Below are positions 1-8,613 of a stretch of DNA of 55,772 nt, one piece after another; the first letter of the stretch is position 1, and every line of letters starts with the position of its first letter. Source of the DNA: an uncultured Pelagibacteraceae bacterium (GTDB taxonomy: Bacteria > Pseudomonadota > Alphaproteobacteria > Pelagibacterales > Pelagibacteraceae); NCBI GenBank assembly GCA_902584225.1, contig CACHYX010000003.1:1-55772 (forward strand), in the 5' to 3' direction. The position numbers and the translations under genes were made by a program. The notes beneath the pieces are model-generated. The model did not search any database. It was not told the DNA's origin and was given only the letters and a program-made list of their open reading frames with translations.

Positions 1-600
1 TCTGATACTAACTCTTTTACATGTTGTGTTATAGGATTTTCCAATAAGATAGTAAAAAGACATAACTCAAAGATTGGAGATGATATATATATCACTGGTC
101 AATTAGGCGATAGTTTCATAGGTCTTCAAATTTTAAAAAAAAAAATTTCAATACCAAAATTAATGAAAAATTACTTCATTTCTAAATTTTATATGCCATC
201 CATAAATTTGAAGATGGTAAATTTCTTGCAAAAATTCGCAAATACTTCTATTGATATATCCGATGGTTTGTTGATTGACTTGAAAAAAATGATAAGACAA
301 CAGAAACATGGTTTTTCAATTAAATTGGATGACATTAAATTATCAAATCAACTCAAAAAAGTTTTAAGTAAAAATAAAAGATATAAAGTTGAAAATACAG
401 TTTTTAATGGTGACGATTATGAAATTATTTTTACCTCTAATAAAAAAAACCGATCTTTAATCGATAAGTACGCTAAAAATAAAAAACTTAAAATTCAAAG
501 AATCGGCAAAATCTTAAAAAAACACCAAGATTCATGTATTTTAAAAGGGAATATGAAGTTTAAAATAAATAAAAACCTTGGTTATACTCATCAATTTTAA
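1..600 (+). CDS. thiL: Thiamine-monophosphate kinase, C-terminal part
   Basis: ThiL phosphorylates thiamine monophosphate to the pyrophosphate cofactor. The reading frame is open from base 1, so the N-terminus lies outside the window and about 199 residues are present. The visible part is the C-terminal PurM-like domain: a DISDGLLIDL segment (substrate and Mg binding in this family) and a GDDYEIIF segment that matches the usual GEDYEL motif. An internal ATG at 163 is not the start, because family sequence continues upstream of it in the same frame. hppA follows after about 80 bases on the same strand. The assignment rests on these two motifs and their spacing. Confidence 0.85.
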   Translation, partial: SDTNSFTCCVIGFSNKIVKRHNSKIGDDIYITGQLGDSFIGLQILKKKISIPKLMKNYFISKFYMPSINLKMVNFLQKFANTSIDISDGLLIDLKKMIRQQKHGFSIKLDDIKLSNQLKKVLSKNKRYKVENTVFNGDDYEIIFTSNKKNRSLIDKYAKNKKLKIQRIGKILKKHQDSCILKGNMKFKINKNLGYTHQF

Positions 601-680
601 TTAATATTATATTGCCTTTTATACTTATTTTTGTAATGTCCATTTTTTTTAAATAGAAACTTTTAATACATAAGGAATTT

Positions 681-2786
681 ATGAACTACAATGTTGAATC
701 AATCTTAATCTACACAATTCTAGCTGGAATCTTATCAATAGTTTACGGTTATTTTACAGGAAAAAATATTTTAGCTGCAAGTACAGGAAACTCAAAGATG
801 CAAGAAATAGCATCTGCAATTCAAATTGGAGCAAAAGCGTATTTAAACAGACAATACAAAACTATTGCAATAGTTGGTTTAGTTGTTCTTGTTATTATTA
901 GTTTCTCTTTTAGTTTCTTAGTTGGTCTAGGTTACTTAATTGGTGCAACATTATCTGGTATTGCTGGTTATGTAGGAATGTTAGTTTCAGTTCAAGCTAA
1001 TGTGAGAACTGCAGAAGCATCTAGAAAAGGTTTATCAAATGGTTTGTCAATTGCATTTAAGTCTGGTGCAGTTACTGGAATGTTGGTAGCTGGATTAGCT
1101 CTATTATCAATAGCAGTTTACTATTATTTACTTTTAAAATTTAATGTTGATAAAAGAGAATTAATCAATGCACTTATTGCATTAGGATTTGGCGCTTCAC
1201 TTATTTCTATATTTGCACGACTAGGTGGTGGAATTTTTACCAAAGGAGCTGATGTTGGCGCAGATTTAGTTGGAAAAGTAGAAGCAGGAATTCCAGAAGA
1301 TGATCCAAGAAACCCAGCAGTAATAGCAGACAACGTTGGTGACAACGTTGGTGACTGTGCAGGTATGGCTGCTGATCTATTTGAAACATACGCGGTAACT
1401 ATTGTTGCTACAATGGTTTTATCATCAATCTTTTTCCAAAATGATTTAATGATGATGGTTTATCCTCTTACAATTGGAGGCGCTTGTATAGTTACCTCAA
1501 TTCTCGGTACTTTTTTTGTTAGGCTAGGGTCGTCAAAAAATATTATGCTTGCTCTTTATAAAGGGTTTATTGTTACTGCAATTACATCTTTACTAGTTTT
1601 ATATCCGCTTACTGACTATGTTTTAGGTTTAGATAAAGTATATGAAATAGGTGACAAGCAATTTTCTGGTTTAAGTCTTTATTACTGCAGTGTAATTGGA
1701 TTAGTTATTACAGGTCTACTTATATGGGTAACAGAATATTATACTGGTACAAATTATAGACCAGTAAAAAGTGTTGCATCTTCATCTACCACTGGTCATG
1801 GTACAAATGTAATTCAAGGACTTGCTGTTTCAATGGAAGCTACAGCGATACCAGCATTAATTATTGTTGGTGGAATTTTATTAACGAATTATATAGCTGG
1901 CTTGTATGGTATAGCTATTGCTGTAACAGCAATGTTAGCTCTTGCTGGAATGGTAGTAGCATTAGATGCTTATGGACCGGTAACAGACAACGCTGGTGGA
2001 ATAGCTGAAATGTCAAATCTGCCCAAAAATGTAAGAAAGACTACTGATGCTTTGGACGCAGTTGGTAATACTACAAAAGCTGTAACCAAAGGTTACGCAA
2101 TAGGTTCCGCAGGATTAGGAGCTTTAGTGTTATTTGCGGCGTACACAGAAGATATTAAATTTTTCTCTAATCTTCCTGGATCAAACCTAGAAAATGTTGT
2201 TGTAAGCTTTGATTTATCAAATCCATTTGTGGTTGTGGGTCTTTTAGTAGGTGGTATGTTGCCTTACTTATTTGGATCTATGGGTATGCAAGCTGTTGGA
2301 AGAGCAGGTGGCGCAGTTGTGATTGAAGTTAGAAGACAATTTAAAAAGATACCTGGTATAATGAAAAGAAAAGCAAAACCTGACTACGGAAAACTAGTAG
2401 ACTTATTAACTAAAGCAGCTATTAAAGAAATGATTATTCCGTCTCTTTTGCCTGTTTTATCTCCAATTGTTTTATATCTAATCATTTATCAAATTGGTGG
2501 ACAAGTTGCAGCATTATCATCTGTAGGTGCAATGTTGCTTGGTGTGATTATCACAGGTCTTTTCGTAGCAATTTCCATGACAGCTGGCGGTGGAGCATGG
2601 GATAATGCAAAAAAGTATATTGAGGATGGTAATCATGGTGGAAAAGGATCTGAAGCTCACAAAGCAGCAGTAACTGGAGATACAGTTGGTGACCCTTATA
2701 AAGATACAGCGGGACCAGCAGTTAACCCAATGATAAAGATTACAAATATAGTCGCTTTATTATTGTTAGCTGTTATTGCTGGATAA
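681..2786 (+). CDS. hppA: K+-independent membrane H+-translocating pyrophosphatase
   Basis: This 701-residue integral membrane pump couples PPi hydrolysis to proton export, a way of saving energy in oligotrophic cells. The diagnostic loops are present: [30 protein letters not shown], and the C-terminal [13 protein letters not shown] and [11 protein letters not shown] segments that bind Mg-PPi. Residue 466 is Lys in GNTTKA. In this family Lys here marks the K+-independent type, while K+-dependent pumps have Ala. Length is normal and about 16 membrane segments are expected. A purine-rich Shine-Dalgarno (aaggaa) sits upstream of the ATG. The gene is unusually GC-rich for this window because of its Gly/Ala-rich helices. 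Confidence 0.97.
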   Translation: MNYNVESILIYTILAGILSIVYGYFTGKNILAASTGNSKMQEIASAIQIGAKAYLNRQYKTIAIVGLVVLVIISFSFSFLVGLGYLIGATLSGIAGYVGMLVSVQANVRTAEASRKGLSNGLSIAFKSGAVTGMLVAGLALLSIAVYYYLLLKFNVDKRELINALIALGFGASLISIFARLGGGIFTKGADVGADLVGKVEAGIPEDDPRNPAVIADNVGDNVGDCAGMAADLFETYAVTIVATMVLSSIFFQNDLMMMVYPLTIGGACIVTSILGTFFVRLGSSKNIMLALYKGFIVTAITSLLVLYPLTDYVLGLDKVYEIGDKQFSGLSLYYCSVIGLVITGLLIWVTEYYTGTNYRPVKSVASSSTTGHGTNVIQGLAVSMEATAIPALIIVGGILLTNYIAGLYGIAIAVTAMLALAGMVVALDAYGPVTDNAGGIAEMSNLPKNVRKTTDALDAVGNTTKAVTKGYAIGSAGLGALVLFAAYTEDIKFFSNLPGSNLENVVVSFDLSNPFVVVGLLVGGMLPYLFGSMGMQAVGRAGGAVVIEVRRQFKKIPGIMKRKAKPDYGKLVDLLTKAAIKEMIIPSLLPVLSPIVLYLIIYQIGGQVAALSSVGAMLLGVIITGLFVAISMTAGGGAWDNAKKYIEDGNHGGKGSEAHKAAVTGDTVGDPYKDTAGPAVNPMIKITNIVALLLLAVIAG

Positions 2787-2791
2787 TTAAA

Positions 2792-3262
2792 TTATTGACC
2801 TTGCTCCCTTCTTTTTTTTCTCACACCAAGGGGGTCATTAATTTTTTGTCTCATACTTGCTAGGAAGTCATAAACAAAACTCTTTTTTCCATATGAGATT
2901 CCTGTTTCATCTTTATCAAATTTAATTTTTTTCATATCGTCTATATTATAAAAATCTATTTTAGCTAACATACCTCTTTTATCTATTTCAAGAACAAGCA
3001 CATTATTGACGATTAGTTCCCTTCTGCCAAAAAAATGTGTATTAGTTATTTTTCTCTCAATATATACCCACACATCATTGTCGAATGTGCTTTTTGTCGA
3101 AGGCTCTCCAAAAATCTTTATTAAATCATTTCTATTTGTTGTGTTCACTTGTATTTTTTTCATCTTTTTTTCTATAAAATAAACTCCATGATGATCATCC
3201 ACTAAATTCAAAGAACAATTTGAAATTAATAAGAATAAGGATATAAGAAATATATTTCTCAT
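2792..3262 (-). CDS. BamE/SmpA-like outer-membrane lipoprotein
   Basis: This is probably the small lipoprotein of the beta-barrel assembly machinery (BamE/SmpA/OmlA type). I start it at the ATG at 3262, not at an upstream in-frame ATG (3343). From 3262 the protein begins MRNIFLISLFLLISNC, a lipoprotein signal with the cysteine at residue 16. About 156 residues result. The core segment NRNDLIKIFGEPSTKS followed by WVYIERK resembles the BamE fold (T-x-x-D-V-x-x-x-x-G-x-P-S, then WxY). The C-terminal tail is basic. Its start codon overlaps that of the divergent chaperone gene. Lipoprotein status is clear; the BamE assignment is by motif and by the standard alphaproteobacterial neighbourhood. Confidence 0.75.
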   Translation of the reverse strand: MRNIFLISLFLLISNCSLNLVDDHHGVYFIEKKMKKIQVNTTNRNDLIKIFGEPSTKSTFDNDVWVYIERKITNTHFFGRRELIVNNVLVLEIDKRGMLAKIDFYNIDDMKKIKFDKDETGISYGKKSFVYDFLASMRQKINDPLGVRKKRREQGQ

Positions 3263-3734
3263 GATTAAAGAATTTGTAAATTTATATAATAATTTAGTAA
3301 ATCTCTCTAGAAATAAAAGTCTTTTTTCTATTTTTACCGACAAAGATACATTTTCTGATAGAATACTTATATTGTTATTTCACTTTGCTTTCTTTTTACG
3401 ACAATATAAAGGTAAAACTGATAAAGAGTATCTACAAAAATTTTTTGATTATTTTTTTAGGCAAATTGAGCTTAGTATAAGAGAAATTGGCTATGGAGAT
3501 GTGTCAATTAATAAAAAGATGAAAGATTATATAAATGTTTTTTTTTCTATACTAGATAAGATTAACGATTGGAATAAACTAGATAATGAAAAAAAAGGTA
3601 ATATTTTGGCTTTTTATTACAAATTAAAAGATAATCATGAGAAAATAGTTAATTATTTTAATGACTTTGAGGTATATTTATCGAAAACCTCTTTAAAATC
3701 ATTTACAAAGGGTGTAATAAATCATAAGTTTTAA
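3261..3734 (+). CDS. Ubiquinol-cytochrome c chaperone family protein
   Basis: This 157-residue protein resembles the CBP3/ubiquinol-cytochrome c chaperone family, which assists maturation of the cytochrome bc1 complex. The family pattern is visible as DTFSDRILILLFHFAFFLR near residues 29-47 and a following helical block with IREIGYGDVSINKKMK (about residues 74-89). In alphaproteobacteria this gene usually sits divergent from the bamE-like gene and ahead of rpmF/plsX, exactly as here. The rpmF start is 3 bases past its stop, so the genes are probably co-transcribed. There is no strong Shine-Dalgarno. Confidence 0.8.
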   Translation: MIKEFVNLYNNLVNLSRNKSLFSIFTDKDTFSDRILILLFHFAFFLRQYKGKTDKEYLQKFFDYFFRQIELSIREIGYGDVSINKKMKDYINVFFSILDKINDWNKLDNEKKGNILAFYYKLKDNHEKIVNYFNDFEVYLSKTSLKSFTKGVINHKF

Positions 3735-3737
3735 ATT

Positions 3738-3917
3738 ATGGCTGTACCAAAACGCAAAACAACTAAATCAAGAGCTGGTAAAAGAAGATCTCATATACAT
3801 TTCAATGCAAAAAATGTTATTGAAGATAAAAAATCTGGTGAGTATCGTCTTTCACATCATTTAGATTTAAAAACTGGTACCTATAAGGGTAAGCAGATAC
3901 TAGATCCTAAGGAATAA
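3738..3917 (+). CDS. rpmF: 50S ribosomal protein L32
   Basis: This short gene encodes 59 residues starting [19 protein letters not shown], the unmistakable L32 N-terminus. The body HIHFNAKN...[19 protein letters not shown] is the cysteine-free (zinc-less) form usual in alphaproteobacteria. It lies between the bc1-chaperone gene (3-base gap) and plsX (9-base gap), the rpmF-plsX pairing seen in many bacteria. Confidence 0.97.
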   Translation: MAVPKRKTTKSRAGKRRSHIHFNAKNVIEDKKSGEYRLSHHLDLKTGTYKGKQILDPKE

Positions 3918-3926
3918 ATTTTCTCT

Positions 3927-4931
3927 ATGACGAAAATCTTAAATATTGCAGTTGATGCAATGGGTGGGGAAGGTTCACCAAAAAAAACCTTAGATGGAAT
4001 AATTCATCATTCTAATACTACGAAAAACGTTAATTACAATATATTTGGTGATGAAAATAAAATAAAAGAATTAATAGGAAATTTAAAAGGAAATAGTTAT
4101 AGGATTTTTGACACAAAAGATAAGATACTTGATACAGACTCTCCTTTAACTGCCGCTAGAAAAGGAAAAAATTCAAGTATGTGGAAAGCAATAGAAAGTG
4201 TCAAATCAAAAGAATCAGATATAATAATATCTGCTGGAAATACTGGCGCTCTATTTGTAATTGCTAAAATGAATTTAGAAATGATAGAAAATATCGACAA
4301 ACCGGCTTTATCTGCTTTGTGGCCAAATAAATCAGGGATGAATGTCGTTCTAGATCTTGGTGCAAACATTGAGTGTAGTGAAAAAAATTTAATAGATTTT
4401 GCAATAATGGGGTCTTCTTTATTCAAATCGCTCTTTCCCAAAGATCAGCCAAAGGTAGCGCTCTTAAACATTGGATCTGAAGACATTAAAGGTAATGAAA
4501 TAATAAAAAACGCTTACAAAATATTAAACGAAAAAAAAAATAAGGAATTTAATTTTGCAGGCTATGTTGAAGGCAACAACATTATGTCTGGTGATGTAAA
4601 TGTTATCGTAACAGATGGCTTTACTGGAAATATTGCCCTAAAAACAGCAGAGGGAACTGCAAATTTTATAATGAAAGAGGTAAAGAATTCAATGACATCT
4701 AATTTATATGGAAAAATTCTCTCATTTTTAAACATAAAAAATTTAAAAAAGGTTAAAGACAAATTGGATCCTAGACTTTATAATGGTGCGATCCTTATAG
4801 GTCTAAACTCCCCTGTTGTAAAAAGTCATGGTTCAACTGATCATATTGGTTTTTCTAACTCACTTAAAGTTTGTGAAAAAATTGTTTACGGTAATTTGAT
4901 AGAAAAAATTAAAGATAACATTATTACTTAA
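3927..4931 (+). CDS. plsX: Phosphate acyltransferase PlsX
   Basis: PlsX turns acyl-ACP and phosphate into acyl-phosphate, the first step toward phosphatidic acid in the PlsX/PlsY route. The 334-residue length is normal. The N-terminal VDAMGGEGSP motif, ISAGNTGALF (about residue 100), VLDLGANIEC and VVTDGF-like VIVTDGFTGNI segments are all family signatures. Its stop codon overlaps the ihfA start by one base (TAATG), suggesting translational coupling. In many alphaproteobacteria fabH separates plsX from ihfA; it is absent here. Confidence 0.96.
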   Translation: MTKILNIAVDAMGGEGSPKKTLDGIIHHSNTTKNVNYNIFGDENKIKELIGNLKGNSYRIFDTKDKILDTDSPLTAARKGKNSSMWKAIESVKSKESDIIISAGNTGALFVIAKMNLEMIENIDKPALSALWPNKSGMNVVLDLGANIECSEKNLIDFAIMGSSLFKSLFPKDQPKVALLNIGSEDIKGNEIIKNAYKILNEKKNKEFNFAGYVEGNNIMSGDVNVIVTDGFTGNIALKTAEGTANFIMKEVKNSMTSNLYGKILSFLNIKNLKKVKDKLDPRLYNGAILIGLNSPVVKSHGSTDHIGFSNSLKVCEKIVYGNLIEKIKDNIIT

Positions 4932-5245
4932 TGAGAGTGAATCTTACTAAAAAAGAAATTATAAATTCTGTATTTATGCAATTAGGATTCTCAAAAAAAA
5001 TGTCCGAAAGTATTCTTGAAGACATTTTATCTGACATTATTAAGAATCTTAAGAAATATAAAGTTGTAAAGATATCCAACTTTGGAACTTTCCATGTACG
5101 CTTTAAAAAGGAACGTGTCGGAAGGAATCCTAAGACCAAGGAAGAAAAAATTATTAAAGAAAGAAACGTAGTAATATTTAAACCATCTAAAGATTTTAAA
5201 GAATTTATTAACATTAAAAATGAAAAAAATCTCGAAAGCCTATAA
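4931..5245 (+). CDS. ihfA: Integration host factor subunit alpha (HU/IHF family)
   Basis: This is a 104-residue DNA-bending protein of the HU/IHF family. It starts with the LTKKEI N-terminal helix. The VVKISNFGTFHVRFKKERVGRNPKT segment (about residues 46-70) holds the family's beta-arm and the conserved GRNPKT tip that intercalates DNA. The place directly after plsX and before a MerR-like gene favours the alpha subunit of IHF over HU. It overlaps plsX by one base and the next gene by 26 bases. Confidence 0.88.
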   Translation: MRVNLTKKEIINSVFMQLGFSKKMSESILEDILSDIIKNLKKYKVVKISNFGTFHVRFKKERVGRNPKTKEEKIIKERNVVIFKPSKDFKEFINIKNEKNLESL

Positions 5246-5600
5246 AACAATTGGCGAAGTCGCAGAAATATTAAAATTAGAGACCTCTGGCAATAAAAAA
5301 AATACACATACAATAAGATATTGGGAGAGTGAGTTTAAACAAATAAAACCAATTATAATAAATAAAAGAAGATATTATGATGATAAAAATATAGATGTTC
5401 TAAAGAAAATTAAGTTCCTACTTAAGGATAAAGGAATGACTATTTCTGGTGCAAAAAAACAATTAAATGAAGATTTTTTTGATATTGACGCTAATGAAAA
5501 TAAAACTATAAATGCTCTAGATTTAAAGTTAAAACTAAACAAAATTAATAAATTAATAAAAGACTTAAAAACCTCAAATGGCAAAAAAAACACACGTTAA
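5220..5600 (+). CDS. MerR-family transcriptional regulator
   Basis: The protein has 126 residues with an N-terminal winged-helix domain (about residues 8-80): TIGEVAEILKLE followed by THTIRYWESEF, the typical MerR recognition segment, then RYYDDKNIDVLKKIKFLLKDKGMTI. The C-terminal part is short and charged and contains no cysteine cluster, so a metal ligand is unlikely. It is the usual gene after ihfA in alphaproteobacteria; its target is not known to me. It overlaps ihfA at the 5' end by 26 bases and rpmG at the 3' end by 23 bases. Confidence 0.85.
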   Translation: MKKISKAYKTIGEVAEILKLETSGNKKNTHTIRYWESEFKQIKPIIINKRRYYDDKNIDVLKKIKFLLKDKGMTISGAKKQLNEDFFDIDANENKTINALDLKLKLNKINKLIKDLKTSNGKKNTR

Positions 5601-5769
5601 AGTAAGATTAGTACCAGAGGCTAAACCTGATAGTCCATTTTTCTATTATGTAAAGAAACCAGCTGGTGGTGAAAAGGCTAAGATTAAGCTAAAAGCAAAA
5701 AAGTATAATCCTTCTACAAGAAAGCATGAAATTTTTGTTGAAAAAAAACTCCCGCCGCACAGTAAATAA
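5578..5769 (+). CDS. rpmG: 50S ribosomal protein L33
   Basis: This encodes 63 residues starting MAKKTHVKVRLVPEA, with FFYYVKKPA and KKYNPSTRKHEIFVEKK segments that match L33 of the cysteine-free type. It is slightly longer than the common 55-residue form because of the insert in the first third and a PPHSK tail. The first 23 bases lie inside the end of the MerR-like gene in another frame. The converging chorismate mutase gene ends four bases past its stop. Confidence 0.92.
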   Translation: MAKKTHVKVRLVPEAKPDSPFFYYVKKPAGGEKAKIKLKAKKYNPSTRKHEIFVEKKLPPHSK

Positions 5770-5773
5770 TTAA

Positions 5774-6067
5774 TTATCTTTTTTTCTTAAAATTTCTAAA
5801 TTCATATTGAATAAAAGCGTTAATCATACTTTTCCATACCTTTAGAGTAATCCTGGTATCTATTTTATTCTTTTTAGATTTTTTCTTAATATTATTTAAA
5901 ATTACATTAATTCTTTTTCTATCAATTATTTCACTCTTTTTTTCTTTAAGCTTCAAGACATTTTGAACAACATTAAATCTCTTTTTTAATATTTTGATTA
6001 GTTGATTATCAAGTAAATCTAGTTTTTTTCTTAAAACAATTAATTTTTTTTTATTATTAGGCGACAT
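5774..6067 (-). CDS. Chorismate mutase, AroQ type
   Basis: This is a 97-residue stand-alone chorismate mutase of the all-helical AroQ type, which converts chorismate to prephenate for Phe/Tyr synthesis. The LRKKLDLLDNQLIKILKKRFNVV helix (about residues 12-34) carries the typical R-x(6)-D-x(2)-(I/L)-x(2)-L-L-x-x-R pattern, followed by KLKEKK and the DRKRINVIL segment that matches the family's D-x-x-R-E motif loosely. The length matches monofunctional forms. It is strongly basic and Lys-rich, as is usual here. Confidence 0.75.
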   Translation of the reverse strand: MSPNNKKKLIVLRKKLDLLDNQLIKILKKRFNVVQNVLKLKEKKSEIIDRKRINVILNNIKKKSKKNKIDTRITLKVWKSMINAFIQYEFRNFKKKR

Positions 6068-6110
6068 TTAATCTTTTGGATTTAATTATAATTATTATAT
6101 TTATTCATAT

Positions 6111-7127
6111 ATGTACATAAATAAAAGTATCGAAAATTTACTATCTTTTTGGTTAATTGTTATGTTTGTCTTAGTTTCATCAATAATAGTTGTTGGTGGA
6201 CTTACAAGATTAACTGACTCAGGTCTATCAATTACTGAATGGGAATTATTTAAAGGACTTTTACCACCTTTTTCAAATACTGAATGGATTGCTTATTTTA
6301 ATTTATATAAGGAAATACCTGAATATAAATTACAAAACTTCAATATGTCACTAGATGAATTTAAAGTAATTTTCTGGTGGGAGTGGGCTCATAGATTTTT
6401 GGGTAGAATAATTGGTTTATTTTTTCTAATACCATTACTATATTTTATTTTCAGACTAGGTTTCAAAAAAACTAAACCATATATATTTATATTTATATTA
6501 ATATGTGCTCAAGGGTTTATAGGTTGGTATATGGTTATGAGCGGATTAGTTAACAAAGTTGATGTAAGCCATTTTAGATTATCTCTTCACCTAACAACTG
6601 CCTTTATTATCTTAACACTCATACTTTGGCAAATTTTCAAACTTAAGATAAAATTAAACTCTAATCATGGGTATATAAAATTTAAATTACCTGAGATCTT
6701 TGTTTTCTTGATTTTTTTACAAATAATTGTTGGTGCTTTTGTTTCGGGCATGGACGCTGGAAAAATTTATAATTCATGGCCATTAATGGGATCAACGTTT
6801 TTTCCAAATGACAATAATCTGTACAACTTGTTTAAGATTTCAGCTTTTAGCGAACCGTCTCTTGTTCAATTTATGCATCGAAATCTTGCCTATATAATAA
6901 TGTCTATATATTTAATTACTCTTTATTTGGTAATTTCAAATAAATTAATAGAGTTTAATCAAACAGTAATAATTTTAGGTTTAATATTATCGCTTCAAAT
7001 AGTTTTAGGAATTTTGACAGTAACTAGTGGTGCACAAATGTTTATTGCATCTATGCACCAAATTAGTTCAATTTTACTTGTAAGCTTTAGCGTTTATTTT
7101 TTATTTATAAACACTAAGAAAAATTAA
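6111..7127 (+). CDS. ctaA: Heme A synthase (COX15/CtaA)
   Basis: This 338-residue membrane protein oxidises the heme O methyl group to give heme A for the aa3-type cytochrome c oxidase. Eight membrane spans are evident. Signatures are GGLTRLTDSGLSITEWELFKG after the first span, WWEWAHRFLGRIIG with a heme-ligand His, VSHFRLSLHLTTAF, MDAGKIYNSWPLMG and the late FMHRNLAY and SMHQISSI His motifs. The order and spacing are those of the alphaproteobacterial/mitochondrial COX15 type. The 3' end overlaps the converging metY by four bases. Confidence 0.95.
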   Translation: MYINKSIENLLSFWLIVMFVLVSSIIVVGGLTRLTDSGLSITEWELFKGLLPPFSNTEWIAYFNLYKEIPEYKLQNFNMSLDEFKVIFWWEWAHRFLGRIIGLFFLIPLLYFIFRLGFKKTKPYIFIFILICAQGFIGWYMVMSGLVNKVDVSHFRLSLHLTTAFIILTLILWQIFKLKIKLNSNHGYIKFKLPEIFVFLIFLQIIVGAFVSGMDAGKIYNSWPLMGSTFFPNDNNLYNLFKISAFSEPSLVQFMHRNLAYIIMSIYLITLYLVISNKLIEFNQTVIILGLILSLQIVLGILTVTSGAQMFIASMHQISSILLVSFSVYFLFINTKKN

Positions 7128-8449
7128 CTTACAGCCTTTAGACTTGGTTTGCCTGAAGCATCAAGTGCCTGTTTCAAGTCTGCAATAATATCATCTGGAT
7201 GCTCAATACCTATTGACAGTCTTATGTATCCAGGTGTAACACCAGCTGCTAATAATTCTTCTTCGTTAAGCTGACTATGTGTAGTTGTAGCAGGGTGGAT
7301 AGCTAAACTTCTAGCATCTCCAATATTTGCTACATGATAAAACATTTTTAAAGCCTCAATAAACTTTTTGCCAGCTTCTACACCGCCTTTAACTTCAATA
7401 CCTACTAGAGCACCGTTACCTCCGGAAAAATATTTCTTAGTTCTATCTCCAACTGCTCCTTTGTGAAGTGTTGGATATATAACTCTCTCAACATTTTTGT
7501 GCTTAGTTAAAAAATCAACAGCCTTTTCTGCATTTGAACAGTGTTGTTTCATTCTCAAAGGTGCTGTCTCTAACCCCTGTATAATACCCCATGCGTTGTC
7601 AGGTGCTAAAGGTGCTCCTAAGTCCCTTAATAAACATACTCTTGCTCTTACAGCAAAGGATACATTAGCTCCAGTCAATTGAGGTACAACTTCACCCCAT
7701 TTTGCTCCACCGTAACTCATATCTGGTTCATTAAATAAAGGTTGTCTTTTTGGATCAGCTGTCCAGTCAAAATTTCCTCCATCAACCAAACATCCACCGA
7801 TTACTGTGCCATGACCTCCAATGAATTTAGTTAAAGAATGAACAACAACAGCTGCGCCATGATCTAATGGCTTACAAATAACTGGTGCTGCAGTATTATC
7901 CATTATTAGAGGTATATTGTGCTTTCTTCCAATATCAGAAACTTCTTTAATTGGGAAAACTCTTAAAGCAGGATTAGGTAATGTTTCTGCATAGAAACAT
8001 CTTGTTCTGTCATCTATTGCTTTTTCAAAATTTTTTGGATCAGATGGATCAGCGTACCTTACTTCAATACCAAGTTTTTTTAATGTATGTGTAAATAAGT
8101 TTACTGTTCCACCATATAGATCTGTTGAACTAACAAAGTTATCACCTGACTGACATACGTTTAGAATTGCAAAAGTAGAAGCTGCTTGACCAGAGCCAAC
8201 AGTCACACAAGCTAGTCCGTTTTCAATAGCCGCAACTCTTTTTTCTAAAACATCATTTGTTGGGTTCATGATCCTTGTATAGATATTTCCAAACTCTTTA
8301 AGCGCAAATAGATTTGCTGCATGTCCAGTATTATTAAACTGATATGATGTTGTTCTATAAATCGGAACGGCAACTGCTGTAGTTGCTGGATCACTTCTAT
8401 ATTCACCACCATGTAGAGCAATAGTCTCTGGATTCTTTGATTTACTCAT
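7124..8449 (-). CDS. metY: O-acetylhomoserine sulfhydrylase (PLP enzyme)
   Basis: This 441-residue Cys/Met-metabolism PLP enzyme makes homocysteine (or methionine, if methanethiol is used) from O-acetylhomoserine. It has YTRIMNPTNDVLEKR, SGQAA (cofactor phosphate site) and VHSLTKFIGGHG, where Lys208 is the Schiff-base lysine. The length of 430-440 residues and the inserts fit MetY/MetZ-type enzymes better than the shorter MetB/MetC. The start has a strong Shine-Dalgarno (aaggga) just upstream. Its codons use more G and C than neighbouring genes, suggesting high expression. It converges with ctaA. Confidence 0.92.
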   Translation of the reverse strand: MSKSKNPETIALHGGEYRSDPATTAVAVPIYRTTSYQFNNTGHAANLFALKEFGNIYTRIMNPTNDVLEKRVAAIENGLACVTVGSGQAASTFAILNVCQSGDNFVSSTDLYGGTVNLFTHTLKKLGIEVRYADPSDPKNFEKAIDDRTRCFYAETLPNPALRVFPIKEVSDIGRKHNIPLIMDNTAAPVICKPLDHGAAVVVHSLTKFIGGHGTVIGGCLVDGGNFDWTADPKRQPLFNEPDMSYGGAKWGEVVPQLTGANVSFAVRARVCLLRDLGAPLAPDNAWGIIQGLETAPLRMKQHCSNAEKAVDFLTKHKNVERVIYPTLHKGAVGDRTKKYFSGGNGALVGIEVKGGVEAGKKFIEALKMFYHVANIGDARSLAIHPATTTHSQLNEEELLAAGVTPGYIRLSIGIEHPDDIIADLKQALDASGKPSLKAVS

Positions 8450-8560
8450 TTTTTTCTCCCTTCTTTGATGATTTGTGTTTTTTGATCAGTAGAAATTGTG
8501 AATTATGCACTACTTTCATATAATTATTTAAGCTATCATAAGATAATTGGAAAAAACAAG
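8450..8560 (-). promoter_or_regulatory. metY 5' leader with small hairpin, possible regulatory RNA
   Basis: Between metY and the divergent rplM promoter is a leader long enough for cis-regulation. On the minus strand bases 8514-8488 can form AGTA/TACT plus GTG/CAC pairing, and the Shine-Dalgarno aaggga lies about 10 bases before the ATG. SAR11 metY genes are known from the literature to be controlled by a SAM-V riboswitch. I could not match the conserved SAM-V core by eye, so a riboswitch here is an expectation, not an observation. Confidence 0.25.
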
Positions 8561-8574
8561 ATAAATATAATAAT

Positions 8575-8602
8575 TTGACAATAGGCTATTTCTAAGTATT
8601 AA
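8575..8602 (+). promoter_or_regulatory. Promoter of rplM-rpsI
   Basis: A perfect -35 box TTGACA (8575-8580) is followed after 16 bases by TATTAA (8597-8602). The expected start of transcription is near 8608-8611, only a few bases before the rplM ATG at 8614. No Shine-Dalgarno is visible in between (ccccgcaaac), so the transcript may be leaderless or nearly so. Confidence 0.65.
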
Positions 8603-8613
8603 TCCCCGCAAAC

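Noticed and set aside
1124-1345. Minus-strand open frame inside hppA and similar antisense frames in plsX, glpX, gyrA, uvrA and secD
   Set aside because: All lie opposite well-supported genes, have no own signals and show the composition expected of antisense shadows.
3263-3343. Longer N-terminus for the BamE-like protein
   Set aside because: The upstream start would hide the lipoprotein signal inside the protein and overlap the divergent gene by over 80 bases.
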